NCBI GenBank assembly: GCA_026986785.1
Contig: JALSNW010000051.1
Coordinates: 186,001 to 250,000 of the forward strand
Length of the DNA stretch: 64,000 nt
Source: Deltaproteobacteria bacterium
GTDB taxonomy: Bacteria > Desulfobacterota > Dissulfuribacteria > Dissulfuribacterales > QOAL01
Reading direction: 5' to 3'
How positions within the stretch are numbered: the stretch's first letter is position 1; each line of letters begins with the position of its first letter. Below are positions 49,706 through 57,653 of the stretch, piece after piece. A model generated the notes under the pieces. The model ran no database searches, had not been told where the DNA came from, and was given only the letters and a program-made list of their open reading frames with translations. The position numbers were made by a program, and so were the translations under genes.

Positions 49706-50590
49706 ATGGCTTTTGGGGTTATATTAAAGAGAGCGGTAAGGGATTTCAGACAGAATTTTGTCACCCATCTCATGACAACCTTGGTGGTGGCTCTAACCTG
49801 TTTGATTTTTGTTTTTTTTAGCCTATTTTCCTTCAACCTTCAACATGTTGTAGAGAGGTTTGGCAGGCAACTGGCCATTATCGTCTATTTGAAGAAGGAT
49901 GTCTCTCAAGAGCGCATACCTACTATCTATCAGAAGATAGCAGGGCTTGCCGGCATAGAAAGTGTGAGATTTGTCTCGTCCGAAGAGGCCTTCAAGCGGC
50001 TGGAGCAATCCTTCAAGGATGAGAAAGAGGTGCTTCAGGGCGTGGATCCCCTTTTCCTTCCTCCGTCCTTTGAAGTCCAGATAAACAGGGCGGTCTATCA
50101 TTTGGATAGGATCAAAGAGATAGCAGCCCAACTTTCCCAATGGCCTGAGGTTGATAAGGTCCAGTATGGGAGAGAATGGGTGGACAGGCTCGAGGCATTT
50201 TCTCGAATAGTTAGAGGTGCCGTGGTTGCAAGTGGAATAATATTGCTTATTACAGCCGCCTTTGTGGTATCAAACACCATCAAGTTGACAGTATTTGCCC
50301 GCCAGGAAGAGATCGAGATAATGAGATTGGTTGGAGGGACGAGTGGGTTCATCCAGGGGCCATTTTTGCTTGCAGCATTTTTTCAGGGCACTGTTGGCTC
50401 TAGTGCTGCCATACTCGTCAGTTTCTTTGCCTACCGATATGTCTTAGGGATGCTTGACTATACAGGTTTGGTAAGGAGTCTCAATCTCGATTTTCTCCCG
50501 CTGGAATATATAGCTCTTTTTATCCTGGCAAGTGGTCTTTTCTGTGTGGTTGGGACTGCTGTCGCATTGAGGAGGTTTTTGCGCCTGTGA
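49706..50590 (+). CDS. ftsX: cell-division membrane protein FtsX
   Basis: The 294-residue protein has four membrane helices: one near residues 22-46 and three in the last 130 residues, with a large periplasmic domain of about 120 residues between the first and second. This is the FtsX topology; the periplasmic domain recruits an EnvC-like activator. F-V-V-S-N-T-I-K-L-T-V-F-A-R-x-E-E-I-E-I-M-R-L-V-G is the conserved family block in the cytoplasmic loop. Its stop overlaps the GTG start of the next gene by four bases, which argues that the EnvC-like protein is the FtsX partner. Confidence 0.94.
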   Translation: MAFGVILKRAVRDFRQNFVTHLMTTLVVALTCLIFVFFSLFSFNLQHVVERFGRQLAIIVYLKKDVSQERIPTIYQKIAGLAGIESVRFVSSEEAFKRLEQSFKDEKEVLQGVDPLFLPPSFEVQINRAVYHLDRIKEIAAQLSQWPEVDKVQYGREWVDRLEAFSRIVRGAVVASGIILLITAAFVVSNTIKLTVFARQEEIEIMRLVGGTSGFIQGPFLLAAFFQGTVGSSAAILVSFFAYRYVLGMLDYTGLVRSLNLDFLPLEYIALFILASGLFCVVGTAVALRRFLRL

Positions 50591-51780
50591 AAGAGAGCGT
50601 TTTTTTACCGGGCATCCTCGTGGTTTTTATGGCATGGTCTTTTTTACCAATAAGATCCTATGCCCAAAACGAGATCATCAATCAGGAGCTATCTTCCCAG
50701 CAAAAGAGGCTTCACTCCATAGAAAAGTCCATAAGGAGAAAGAGCTCCAAGAAGAGGCAGATAGAAAAGGCCCAGCAGGATATATTGGCAGAGATTGAAA
50801 GGCTTGATTCCAGGATAGCCAGTCAGTGGGAGAGCCTACAACAGGCCAAAAAGGATTGGACCGAGGCAGAACTGGAGCTTGAGAGGACATCCAATGCCCT
50901 GAGGGCCAAGAGCAGAGAGATAGAAGAGCTGAAAAGACATGCCGAGTTGAGATTTAATGCCTTTAGACAGATGGGTGAGGTGGGGCTGCTGAACGTATTC
51001 TTTGCGGCAGACTCTCTCCCAGATCTACTTGCAAGGCAGGAATATCTCAAGATGATCCTGGATGAGGATCGCGCCAAGAGGAGGCAATATCTCCAGGCCA
51101 TAGAGGAGCTTTCAAAGAAAGAGGCAGAGCTCAAGAAGAAGCAGGCCCTTTTAAAGGTCATGTCGGCGCGCCTTGAAAAGGAGACCCTCCTTCTCGAGGA
51201 GAGAAAGCAGGACAAGGAGACCTACCTGAAAGAACTGAAAGAACAAAGTGGCCGCTATTCAGCAATGATATCCCAGCTCCAGCGGGCAAGGCGCAAGCTC
51301 AAGGAGGTTGTTGATGAATTGTCCTTGCGCGTGCGCTCGGCGGAAAAGGCCTTGGAACCCGTTTCACAGGAAAACCAATTTGATTTCAGGGCCCAGAAGG
51401 GCAGGCTCAATCTACCTGCACCAGGAAAGATCATCTTTTTCAAGGCTAGGAAAAGGGTGCCGGGGATAGCTATCTCATGTCCATGGGGTACACAGATAAG
51501 GGCGATTTTTGATGGCAAGGTCATCTTCAATGATTCCCTCCCAGGTTACGGCAGGGTATTGATCATAGATCATGGTCATGGGTACATGAGCCTGATTGCC
51601 CAAGGGCAAAGCTTCTATAAGGATGTGGGGGCAGATGTGGCAGAGGGTGAGGTTGTGGGGATATCAGGCGGTGGGCCTTGGATATCTGAAGGGATATACG
51701 TGGAGATTCGACACAATGGCAAGCAACTGAGACCGCTTTCCTGGTTTGATTTAAGGGGTATTGAAATAGAGAAGAGATAG
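50587..51780 (+). CDS. envC: EnvC-like murein hydrolase activator with degenerate LytM domain
   Basis: The 397-residue exported protein has a signal peptide (about 1-26), a long coiled coil (about 28-265, with many K/E-rich heptads), and a C-terminal LytM/M23 domain (about 275-392). In active M23 peptidases the zinc ligands are H-x3-D and H-x-H; here the first block reads G-I-A-I-S-C-P-W-G and the last reads E-G-I-Y-V-E-I-R, so the ligands are missing, as in EnvC. It should activate amidases when moved by FtsEX. It starts at a GTG overlapping the ftsX stop. Confidence 0.88.
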   Translation: MKESVFLPGILVVFMAWSFLPIRSYAQNEIINQELSSQQKRLHSIEKSIRRKSSKKRQIEKAQQDILAEIERLDSRIASQWESLQQAKKDWTEAELELERTSNALRAKSREIEELKRHAELRFNAFRQMGEVGLLNVFFAADSLPDLLARQEYLKMILDEDRAKRRQYLQAIEELSKKEAELKKKQALLKVMSARLEKETLLLEERKQDKETYLKELKEQSGRYSAMISQLQRARRKLKEVVDELSLRVRSAEKALEPVSQENQFDFRAQKGRLNLPAPGKIIFFKARKRVPGIAISCPWGTQIRAIFDGKVIFNDSLPGYGRVLIIDHGHGYMSLIAQGQSFYKDVGADVAEGEVVGISGGGPWISEGIYVEIRHNGKQLRPLSWFDLRGIEIEKR

Positions 51781-51930
51781 GGTATTGTGCTGGCAGCATA
51801 AGGGGTGGCCCTTGAAGCGATCCCTGTATTTTGATTTCTCACAGGCTTAGTTGTAAAATGTGCTTATCCTTTTTCTGATCTATCATTATTCCAATCTGGA
51901 TTAAAAGCCAGCAGGGTATGAGGTTATTAA

Positions 51931-53295
51931 ATGAGCAAGAAGTCATCAAGGGTATCTAAAGGTTATTACGTAATCCTGTTTCTTTTTTTTATGGTTTCGG
52001 TGGTGGGTTTTTACCTGGTGAAAAACCAGATAGCCGATGCGAAGGAAGACAATACCTATCATCAGCTCAAGATGTTCACTCAGGTGTTGGATCTTGTCGA
52101 GCGGGATTATGTGGAGCCAGTCGATCCCAAGAAGTTGATCTATGGAGCTATCCAGGGGATGTTGAGTTCCTTGGATCCTCATTCTTCCTTTATGAAACCA
52201 GAGGACTTCAAAGAGCTTCAGGTGGAGACAAAGGGTAAGTTTACAGGGATAGGCATTGAGATAACCTTGAAAGATGGAGTGCTGACCGTGGTCTCCCCCA
52301 TTGAGGGAACCCCTGCATTCAAGGCCGGAATCCAGGCAAATGACAAGATACTCAAGATCAATGGCAAGAGTACGAAAAACATGACATTGATCCAGGCTGT
52401 GAAGTTGTTGAGGGGCCCAAAGGGGACAGAGGTAACCGTCTCCATCTATAGGGAAGGCTGGTCTCAGCTTAAGGACATCAAATTGATCAGAGATGTCATA
52501 CCCATAAAGAGTGTGAAGTACGGCATGTTGGAGAACGGGTATGGTTATGTGCGCATAACGAATTTTCAGGCCAAGACAGCCAGTGAACTGGACAAGGCAT
52601 TGAAGGCCCTGGAAGGGAAACAGGGTCTTAAGGGGCTTGTATTAGATCTCAGAAACAACCCGGGTGGCCTCTTGGATCAGGCTGTGAAGGTAAGTGATGA
52701 ATTTCTCGAATCAGGTCTGATAGTATATACAGATGGTAGGATACAGGATCAAAAGATGCGTTTCATGGCAAAGCCCAACAGGGTCCATCACGATTATCCG
52801 TTGGTGGTTCTGGTGAATGGAGGAAGCGCCAGTGCCTCTGAGATCGTGGCTGGTGCCCTCCAGGATAACAAGAGGGCGATCGTGGTTGGTACCCAGACCT
52901 TTGGCAAAGGCTCTGTCCAGACCATCATCCCCCTTGAGGGCGGCGCTGCGGTGAGGCTTACTACTGCCAGGTACTACACACCAAGTGGCCATTCCATCCA
53001 GGCCAAGGGTATCACGCCAGATATCATTGTCCCATTCGAGTTGCCAGGCAAGAAGAAAGAGGCAAAGAATGTATTCCACTTCTTAAAGGAAAAAGATCTC
53101 GAAGGCCATCTGAAAGGTGAGGCTGACGACAAGAGCACCAAGAAGAAGAAAAAAGGGGCGAGGGTAAGATCTGAGTACAAGGACATGGAAAAACAGTTGG
53201 CCAAGGACAACCAACTTCGGGAGGCCCTGCGCATCCTAAAGGCCTGGGGCATCTTTACACGGATGAGACCAGAGTGTGTAAAGCAAGGTTCCTGA
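51931..53295 (+). CDS. ctpA: S41-family carboxy-terminal processing protease (CtpA/Prc-like)
   Basis: The 454-residue periplasmic serine protease has an N-terminal signal anchor (about 8-30), a PDZ domain (about 95-175), and the S41 peptidase domain. Catalytic Ser301 lies in G-G-S-A-S-A-S-E-I and Lys326 in T-F-G-K-G-S-V-Q, the Ser-Lys dyad of CtpA. G-x-T-G-G-L-type block is present as N-N-P-G-G-L. The C-terminal tail is lysine-rich. Placement after envC suggests it trims or degrades cell-wall hydrolases or their activators, as Prc does. There are 150 non-coding bases before it. Confidence 0.92.
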   Translation: MSKKSSRVSKGYYVILFLFFMVSVVGFYLVKNQIADAKEDNTYHQLKMFTQVLDLVERDYVEPVDPKKLIYGAIQGMLSSLDPHSSFMKPEDFKELQVETKGKFTGIGIEITLKDGVLTVVSPIEGTPAFKAGIQANDKILKINGKSTKNMTLIQAVKLLRGPKGTEVTVSIYREGWSQLKDIKLIRDVIPIKSVKYGMLENGYGYVRITNFQAKTASELDKALKALEGKQGLKGLVLDLRNNPGGLLDQAVKVSDEFLESGLIVYTDGRIQDQKMRFMAKPNRVHHDYPLVVLVNGGSASASEIVAGALQDNKRAIVVGTQTFGKGSVQTIIPLEGGAAVRLTTARYYTPSGHSIQAKGITPDIIVPFELPGKKKEAKNVFHFLKEKDLEGHLKGEADDKSTKKKKKGARVRSEYKDMEKQLAKDNQLREALRILKAWGIFTRMRPECVKQGS

Positions 53296-53359
53296 GTTGT
53301 TGATCAGCCCATGCATTTTCCCGTTTTTCGTGCATAGGGCTGGCCTCGTTCAGATGTAA

Positions 53360-54268
53360 GTGCCGCGCAAAAAAAAGACATTCCAGCCGAGACGCAAGGC
53401 CTCTTCCAGGCAAAGGGATAGATTTCCTGGGTTGATAAGAAATATACTTTATCTTGCCATCTTGGCCTTGCCTCTGGCCTTACTCTATCTTTTACCAATT
53501 TCAGGGGAAAAGGCTCCTACCAGCCGACCTCCATTTGAGAATTTCACACCTGCTCCCAAGGCCCCTGTGCAAAAGGGCCTCAAGCCCAAGAAGGGGCATG
53601 CCAGATTCAATGCCCCAATGTTGGCTATCTTGATCGATGACATGGGGTATGATTCAAGGCTTGACAGACAATTTATTGACATGGATTCCTCCCTTTCTTT
53701 TGCATTTTTGCCCCATGCCCCCAATACGGTGAAACTGGCAAATTATACCAGGAGGGCAGGCAAAGACGTTCTCGTTCATATCCCCATGGAGCCTGACAAC
53801 AAGGGGCTTAATCCAGGGCCTGGGGTGTTGACCCTCGACCTCGGTTTCGACAGGCTTCTTCACATACTCAAGGAAGATATATCTGCTGTCCCAGGGGCAA
53901 TAGGAGCAAACAATCACATGGGTTCGAGATTCACCACCAATAGAAAGGCCATGGAGATTGTGCTCGCCTATTTGAAGGCAAGGGGCCTTTTTTTCATAGA
54001 CAGCCGCACTACAAAAGATACAGTGGCCTTTGATGTGGCAAGGCAACTGGGACTGCCATGTGCTCATCGTTCCGTTTTCCTGGATCATTCGTTGTCTCCC
54101 GAGGCGATCCGCCATGAAATCAGGCGATCTGTCAAGATCGCAAAGGAACAGGGGGCAGCTATAGCCATTGGCCATCCCACCAGGATCACCTATGAGGTAC
54201 TCTATAATGAGATCCCCCTGATAAAGAAAGAGGTGAGGATAGTACCTGTACACAGACTTGTGCACTGA
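53360..54268 (+). CDS. divergent polysaccharide deacetylase-like protein (YibQ family)
   Basis: The 302-residue protein begins at a GTG and has a basic N-terminus and a membrane helix (about 26-45), then a proline-rich linker and a divergent polysaccharide-deacetylase (DUF610/YibQ) domain. Typical blocks are A-I-L-I-D-D-M-G-Y, S-F-A-F-L-P-H-A, V-L-V-H-I-P-M-E-P, G-A-N-N-H-M-G-S and F-I-D-S-R-T. In E. coli yibQ sits next to envC, so the location supports a role in cell-envelope processing. Catalysis has not been shown for the family. The gene converges on the unknown minus-strand gene. Confidence 0.87.
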   Translation: MPRKKKTFQPRRKASSRQRDRFPGLIRNILYLAILALPLALLYLLPISGEKAPTSRPPFENFTPAPKAPVQKGLKPKKGHARFNAPMLAILIDDMGYDSRLDRQFIDMDSSLSFAFLPHAPNTVKLANYTRRAGKDVLVHIPMEPDNKGLNPGPGVLTLDLGFDRLLHILKEDISAVPGAIGANNHMGSRFTTNRKAMEIVLAYLKARGLFFIDSRTTKDTVAFDVARQLGLPCAHRSVFLDHSLSPEAIRHEIRRSVKIAKEQGAAIAIGHPTRITYEVLYNEIPLIKKEVRIVPVHRLVH

Positions 54269-54294
54269 GGATTCTTGGCTGTATGGATATAGAT

Positions 54295-55497
54295 CTATAC
54301 TGGAGGGGAAAATACTTCTGGGAAGATTTTACTTGGGAGAAGAGGCGGATCAGAGAGCCCTTTCAGCAAGGTGGCCAACTGCTTACAGTGTGATGCCAGC
54401 TTCTCTTGGAGGAAAGCCTCATCACTCCTGTTCCAGCTGCCATAAAAGTCCATCAGGCCTTGATAGAGATCCATGAGATCTCTACTGTTAAGGCTGCCTA
54501 TCAGGGATAGGAACCCCCATATGGGATCAGATCCGATGTATTTTTCTTCTCTTAGTGCTCTGAGTCCCTTAAAAAAGCCCTTGATAACCGGCTTGAGTAT
54601 TTCAGGTCCTGCAAAAAAATATCCCTTTGTTCCATCAATCCTGTCCAGTCGAATGTTCAGTGTCAGGTCCAAGAGCAGATAGAGAAGGGAGAAGACAAGC
54701 CTTTCCTCTTGGGCAAGGGGATCTGGTGCAGGTATACAGCTATATTTCCTTATGGTTGTCAGCTTGGCGGAAAAGATGCCTTTTTCATCCCATCCGACGA
54801 CAAAGTCACCGGCGGCATTGCTCCAGAGACATATCTGTCTTAGATCAAATGGATCGAAACAATATGCAATAATCTCTGCGATATTTTCAAAGACCTTGTT
54901 TTCATCATCCTTTTCTTTAAGAGGCACAATCCCTGTTCCAGGTTGCCATATTACTATTCCGAATAGATTGTCGTCTCCGAGCTGAGAAAAATGCCATTCG
55001 AAAAAACCGTTCAACCATTCCATGATGGAGATTGTCACCGGATATGTATTTGAAGACGAACATATCTCGACATCTGAAATGGAGATAGGTCTTGGTACCA
55101 CCTTTCGATGCCTGGTTTGCCAGAGATGAGACAGAAACCTATAATCCCTTTTCAGGATGTTGCGGGATTTATGGTCGAATGCAGTGATTAATGCAAGATC
55201 CTGTTTCTCTGCCCTGTTCGTTACCATGCCGATACGGGAGACTTGATAATGAGTGCCGCATTTTTCCATTACAATGGATAGCTCCTTTATCTCGCGGCTA
55301 TTCATTATGGATCTATCATCAGTGGGTAATTCATCCTGGTGCTGAAGAATAATATCTTCTATGCTGTGGAAATAGTCGGATAATGTGAAATGTTCGATTG
55401 TAGTGCGAATGTTTGCCTTGAGGCCTTTTCTTAGGAGGTTCTCTGGGGCTTGAAGTTCACCCCTTGGTGTTGAAAAGAGGTATTTGACCTTTGTCAT
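54295..55497 (-). CDS. conserved hypothetical protein, function unknown
   Basis: I do not recognise this 400-residue soluble protein. There is no signal peptide or membrane helix. Central blocks include V-V-P-R-P-I-S-I, M-E-W-L-N-G-F-F-E-W-H, I-V-I-W-Q-P-G-T-G and A-A-G-D-F-V-V-G-W-D; the C-terminal 130 residues are helical. The order of a W-H after an acidic F-E and the A-A-G-D-F-V segment looks like a defined fold, perhaps remotely kinase-like, but I would not assign one. The ATG at 55497 is chosen; a TTG 22 codons earlier is in frame. It converges with the YibQ-like gene and is divergent from queF. Confidence 0.7.
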   Translation of the reverse strand: MTKVKYLFSTPRGELQAPENLLRKGLKANIRTTIEHFTLSDYFHSIEDIILQHQDELPTDDRSIMNSREIKELSIVMEKCGTHYQVSRIGMVTNRAEKQDLALITAFDHKSRNILKRDYRFLSHLWQTRHRKVVPRPISISDVEICSSSNTYPVTISIMEWLNGFFEWHFSQLGDDNLFGIVIWQPGTGIVPLKEKDDENKVFENIAEIIAYCFDPFDLRQICLWSNAAGDFVVGWDEKGIFSAKLTTIRKYSCIPAPDPLAQEERLVFSLLYLLLDLTLNIRLDRIDGTKGYFFAGPEILKPVIKGFFKGLRALREEKYIGSDPIWGFLSLIGSLNSRDLMDLYQGLMDFYGSWNRSDEAFLQEKLASHCKQLATLLKGLSDPPLLPSKIFPEVFSPPV

Positions 55498-55809
55498 TGC
55501 CTTGTAATTGTTTTTGAATTGATATATGTACTCCTTTTGTGCTATGGGAAAAACAAGGGGCAATAATCTTGAGGAGTGACGACTATGGCCACTGTTGTTT
55601 AAACTTTATCACTGAATTTTTATGCTTACAATAATTAAACCAGATTATGTGGATAACAAGTTCGCCAAGTATGTGAGGCAAAGACATGCAGACTTTGGTA
55701 CTTCAACCCGGATTATGCACTTCAATTGCCCGGTAACAATTAAGTGATGAAGAGCCTTGCAATAGGTCATATCTTTCTATTATTGATTGGTTGAATGGGA
55801 CAGGAAGAG
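55498..55809. other. 312-bp divergent region between an unknown gene and queF
   Basis: The stretch is A+T-rich and should hold the two divergent promoters. No preQ1 aptamer core (a short hairpin followed by an A-rich tail with CTAA) could be found upstream of queF. No repeat, tRNA or terminator stands out. If the TTG start at 55563 of the unknown gene is real, the gap shrinks by 66 bases. Confidence 0.45.
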
Positions 55810-56193
55810 ATGAAATATGGACAAAAAGCAATCATGGAAGCCAAGCTCGAACCATGGCCAAATCCCAGCCCCGAAAGGGATTATCTCGTGGAGATAAGCT
55901 TTCCAGAGTTTACCTGTCTATGCCCGAGATCAGGCTATCCGGATTTTGCCACCATTTTGATAGAGTATGTCCCTGATGAATATATTGTGGAATTGAAATC
56001 TCTGAAGTTATATCTGAACAGTTTCAGGGACTGCCCTATCTCCCATGAAGAGGCAACCAATCGTATATTCGACGACCTATATAGGGCCATCAGGCCAAAG
56101 TCGTTGAAAGTCATAGGGGATTTTCATCCCAGGGGTAACGTCCATACTGTGATAACAGTGAAGGAGGATAGTATCTCTACGACCCAAGGATAG
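55810..56193 (+). CDS. queF: NADPH-dependent 7-cyano-7-deazaguanine reductase
   Basis: The 127-residue unimodular QueF reduces preQ0 to preQ1 in queuosine synthesis. The catalytic cysteine is Cys38 in [15 protein letters not shown]; this is followed by [15 protein letters not shown], the cofactor-side S-H-E-E-A-T-N-R-I and F-H-P-R-G. These match the QueF signature. The ATG at 55810 has AGGA four bases before it; an ATG at 55795 in frame lacks such a site. Its last 17 bases overlap the receiver gene on the other strand. Other queuosine genes are not in the window. Confidence 0.94.
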   Translation: MKYGQKAIMEAKLEPWPNPSPERDYLVEISFPEFTCLCPRSGYPDFATILIEYVPDEYIVELKSLKLYLNSFRDCPISHEEATNRIFDDLYRAIRPKSLKVIGDFHPRGNVHTVITVKEDSISTTQG

Positions 56194-56536
56194 CTGCAAC
56201 CTTCTCTTCGAGCTCTTGTTTGTCGATGGGTTTAACACAGTACTCTTCTGCCCCGAGAGACATGGCTTGGCGAGCTGTATCTATGGTAGGATAACCAGTA
56301 AGCATCATTGTCTTGATATCAGGATCGATCCTTTTTATTTCTTCCAATACCTCAACACCTGTCATCTTCTTGAGTTTTATGTCCAGGATGGCCAGATCTA
56401 CAGGATAGTCCTTTATAAATTCTATGGCTTCTTCTTCTTCACAGAAAGGGAACACCTCGTGCCCCTTTTTCTCAAGGATTTTCTTGATCAGTATCCCAGC
56501 ATCCATCACGTCATCAAGTACAACAATCTTCGCCAT
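56177..56536 (-). CDS. single-domain response regulator (receiver only)
   Basis: The 119-residue protein is a stand-alone receiver like CheY or Spo0F. The acidic pocket is D8-D9, the phospho-acceptor D52 in A-I-L-D-I, then M-L-T-G-Y-P and V-K-P-I-D. There is no output domain, so it must act through a partner protein. The ATG at 56536 has GGAGG 11 bases upstream; an in-frame ATG at 56554 includes that site. It converges with queF, overlapping by 17 bases, and follows the CDF exporter gene by about 50. Confidence 0.9.
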   Translation of the reverse strand: MAKIVVLDDVMDAGILIKKILEKKGHEVFPFCEEEEAIEFIKDYPVDLAILDIKLKKMTGVEVLEEIKRIDPDIKTMMLTGYPTIDTARQAMSLGAEEYCVKPIDKQELEEKVAAILGS

Positions 56537-56588
56537 TATTAATGCACCCTCCATTTCTTCATCAAGACGTTAGGCTCTCTTTATTTCA

Positions 56589-57524
56589 TCAAGAAGGCTT
56601 AATGTCAACATGTTTCAAGTAAGTTATTTTTTTCATTAGCGTTTCCTCCATTTCGTCAATCTTGGCCCCAACTGTCCTGGTCACCCTGTTGGCAAATGCA
56701 GCACAAAACTGTAAAAAGTCGCCAAATGTGTTTATTTCTTCGAAATCCTCTCTCAGGCTCTCTTCCATTTCTTTGACCAACAGATAGCCATTAAGCTCTA
56801 CCTCTGCCCGAATGCTATGGGCCTCTGGGGTGATCACAATCATTCTTATATCCTTGATCTCTTCCACCAGAGGGAAACTCTCTATGACCTTTCTTACCTC
56901 TTCTTGCAATTCTTTGGGAGATGCCTTTTCGATAAGATACTCTAGATTTTCCCTGATGAGAAATACCGCTATTATTGCCAAGATAATGCCTACGATGATG
57001 GAGCCTACCGAGTCCCAATAGTGATGGCCTGTAAGTTCGGACAATATTATGGCAATGGCTGCCAGGATCAGACTGAATACAGCAGCCCCGTCTTCCAAAA
57101 GGACTGCCAAATTCGCTGTATCGCCCTCCTTTTTCTGCCTGTATGCCACTAAAAAGGAATAGCCTTCGGCCACGAAAGACACGCCAAGGACAATGAATGT
57201 CCATTTGTTGATCATCAGGTCATGGGGTTGGAAAAGGCTAACGATACCATGATACATGGTCACCCCTGCTCCCACAAAAAATATGCCACATGCTGATATG
57301 AGGCCCCAGACGAAGCGTTCTTGGCCTCTGCCAAATGGAAATTGTCTCGAGGGGCCTACCATGCTTCTTTTGAGACCTATAAGCAATAGGGCCTGATTGG
57401 CCGTGTCTGCCAGAGAGTGAATGGCCTCAGCCAGCATGGATGCACTACCTCCCACAAAGGCAACGACAAATTTCATGCAGCAGACTAACATGTTTGCAGT
57501 AATGGCAACCTTGACAGATTTCAT
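56589..57524 (-). CDS. cation diffusion facilitator (CDF) metal exporter
   Basis: The 311-residue protein has six membrane helices in the first 210 residues and a C-terminal cytoplasmic ferredoxin-like metal-sensing domain. The metal site in helix II reads A-E-A-I-H-S-L-A-D-T-A-N-Q, with the H-x3-D pair of CDF proteins, and helix V shows D-S-V-G-S-I-I-V-G. Members export Zn, Mn, Fe or Co in exchange for protons. The metal cannot be decided. It is on the minus strand, downstream of the M1-ChaN fusion gene by 129 bases. Confidence 0.92.
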   Translation of the reverse strand: MKSVKVAITANMLVCCMKFVVAFVGGSASMLAEAIHSLADTANQALLLIGLKRSMVGPSRQFPFGRGQERFVWGLISACGIFFVGAGVTMYHGIVSLFQPHDLMINKWTFIVLGVSFVAEGYSFLVAYRQKKEGDTANLAVLLEDGAAVFSLILAAIAIILSELTGHHYWDSVGSIIVGIILAIIAVFLIRENLEYLIEKASPKELQEEVRKVIESFPLVEEIKDIRMIVITPEAHSIRAEVELNGYLLVKEMEESLREDFEEINTFGDFLQFCAAFANRVTRTVGAKIDEMEETLMKKITYLKHVDIKPS

Positions 57525-57653
57525 CTATACTATTGCTCCTTTGAATAGCGTTTATCCCAAATTATACAGCCATGTCCCTTTAGGTTTCGATACCGATTAC
57601 GGCGCATCCACGAGTCACAGAATTGTCCTGCATCGGAAGTGAGTAATTTGGGT

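Noticed and set aside
55498-55809. preQ1 riboswitch upstream of queF
   Set aside because: No short hairpin with the A-rich, C-containing tail that defines the small preQ1 aptamers could be found.
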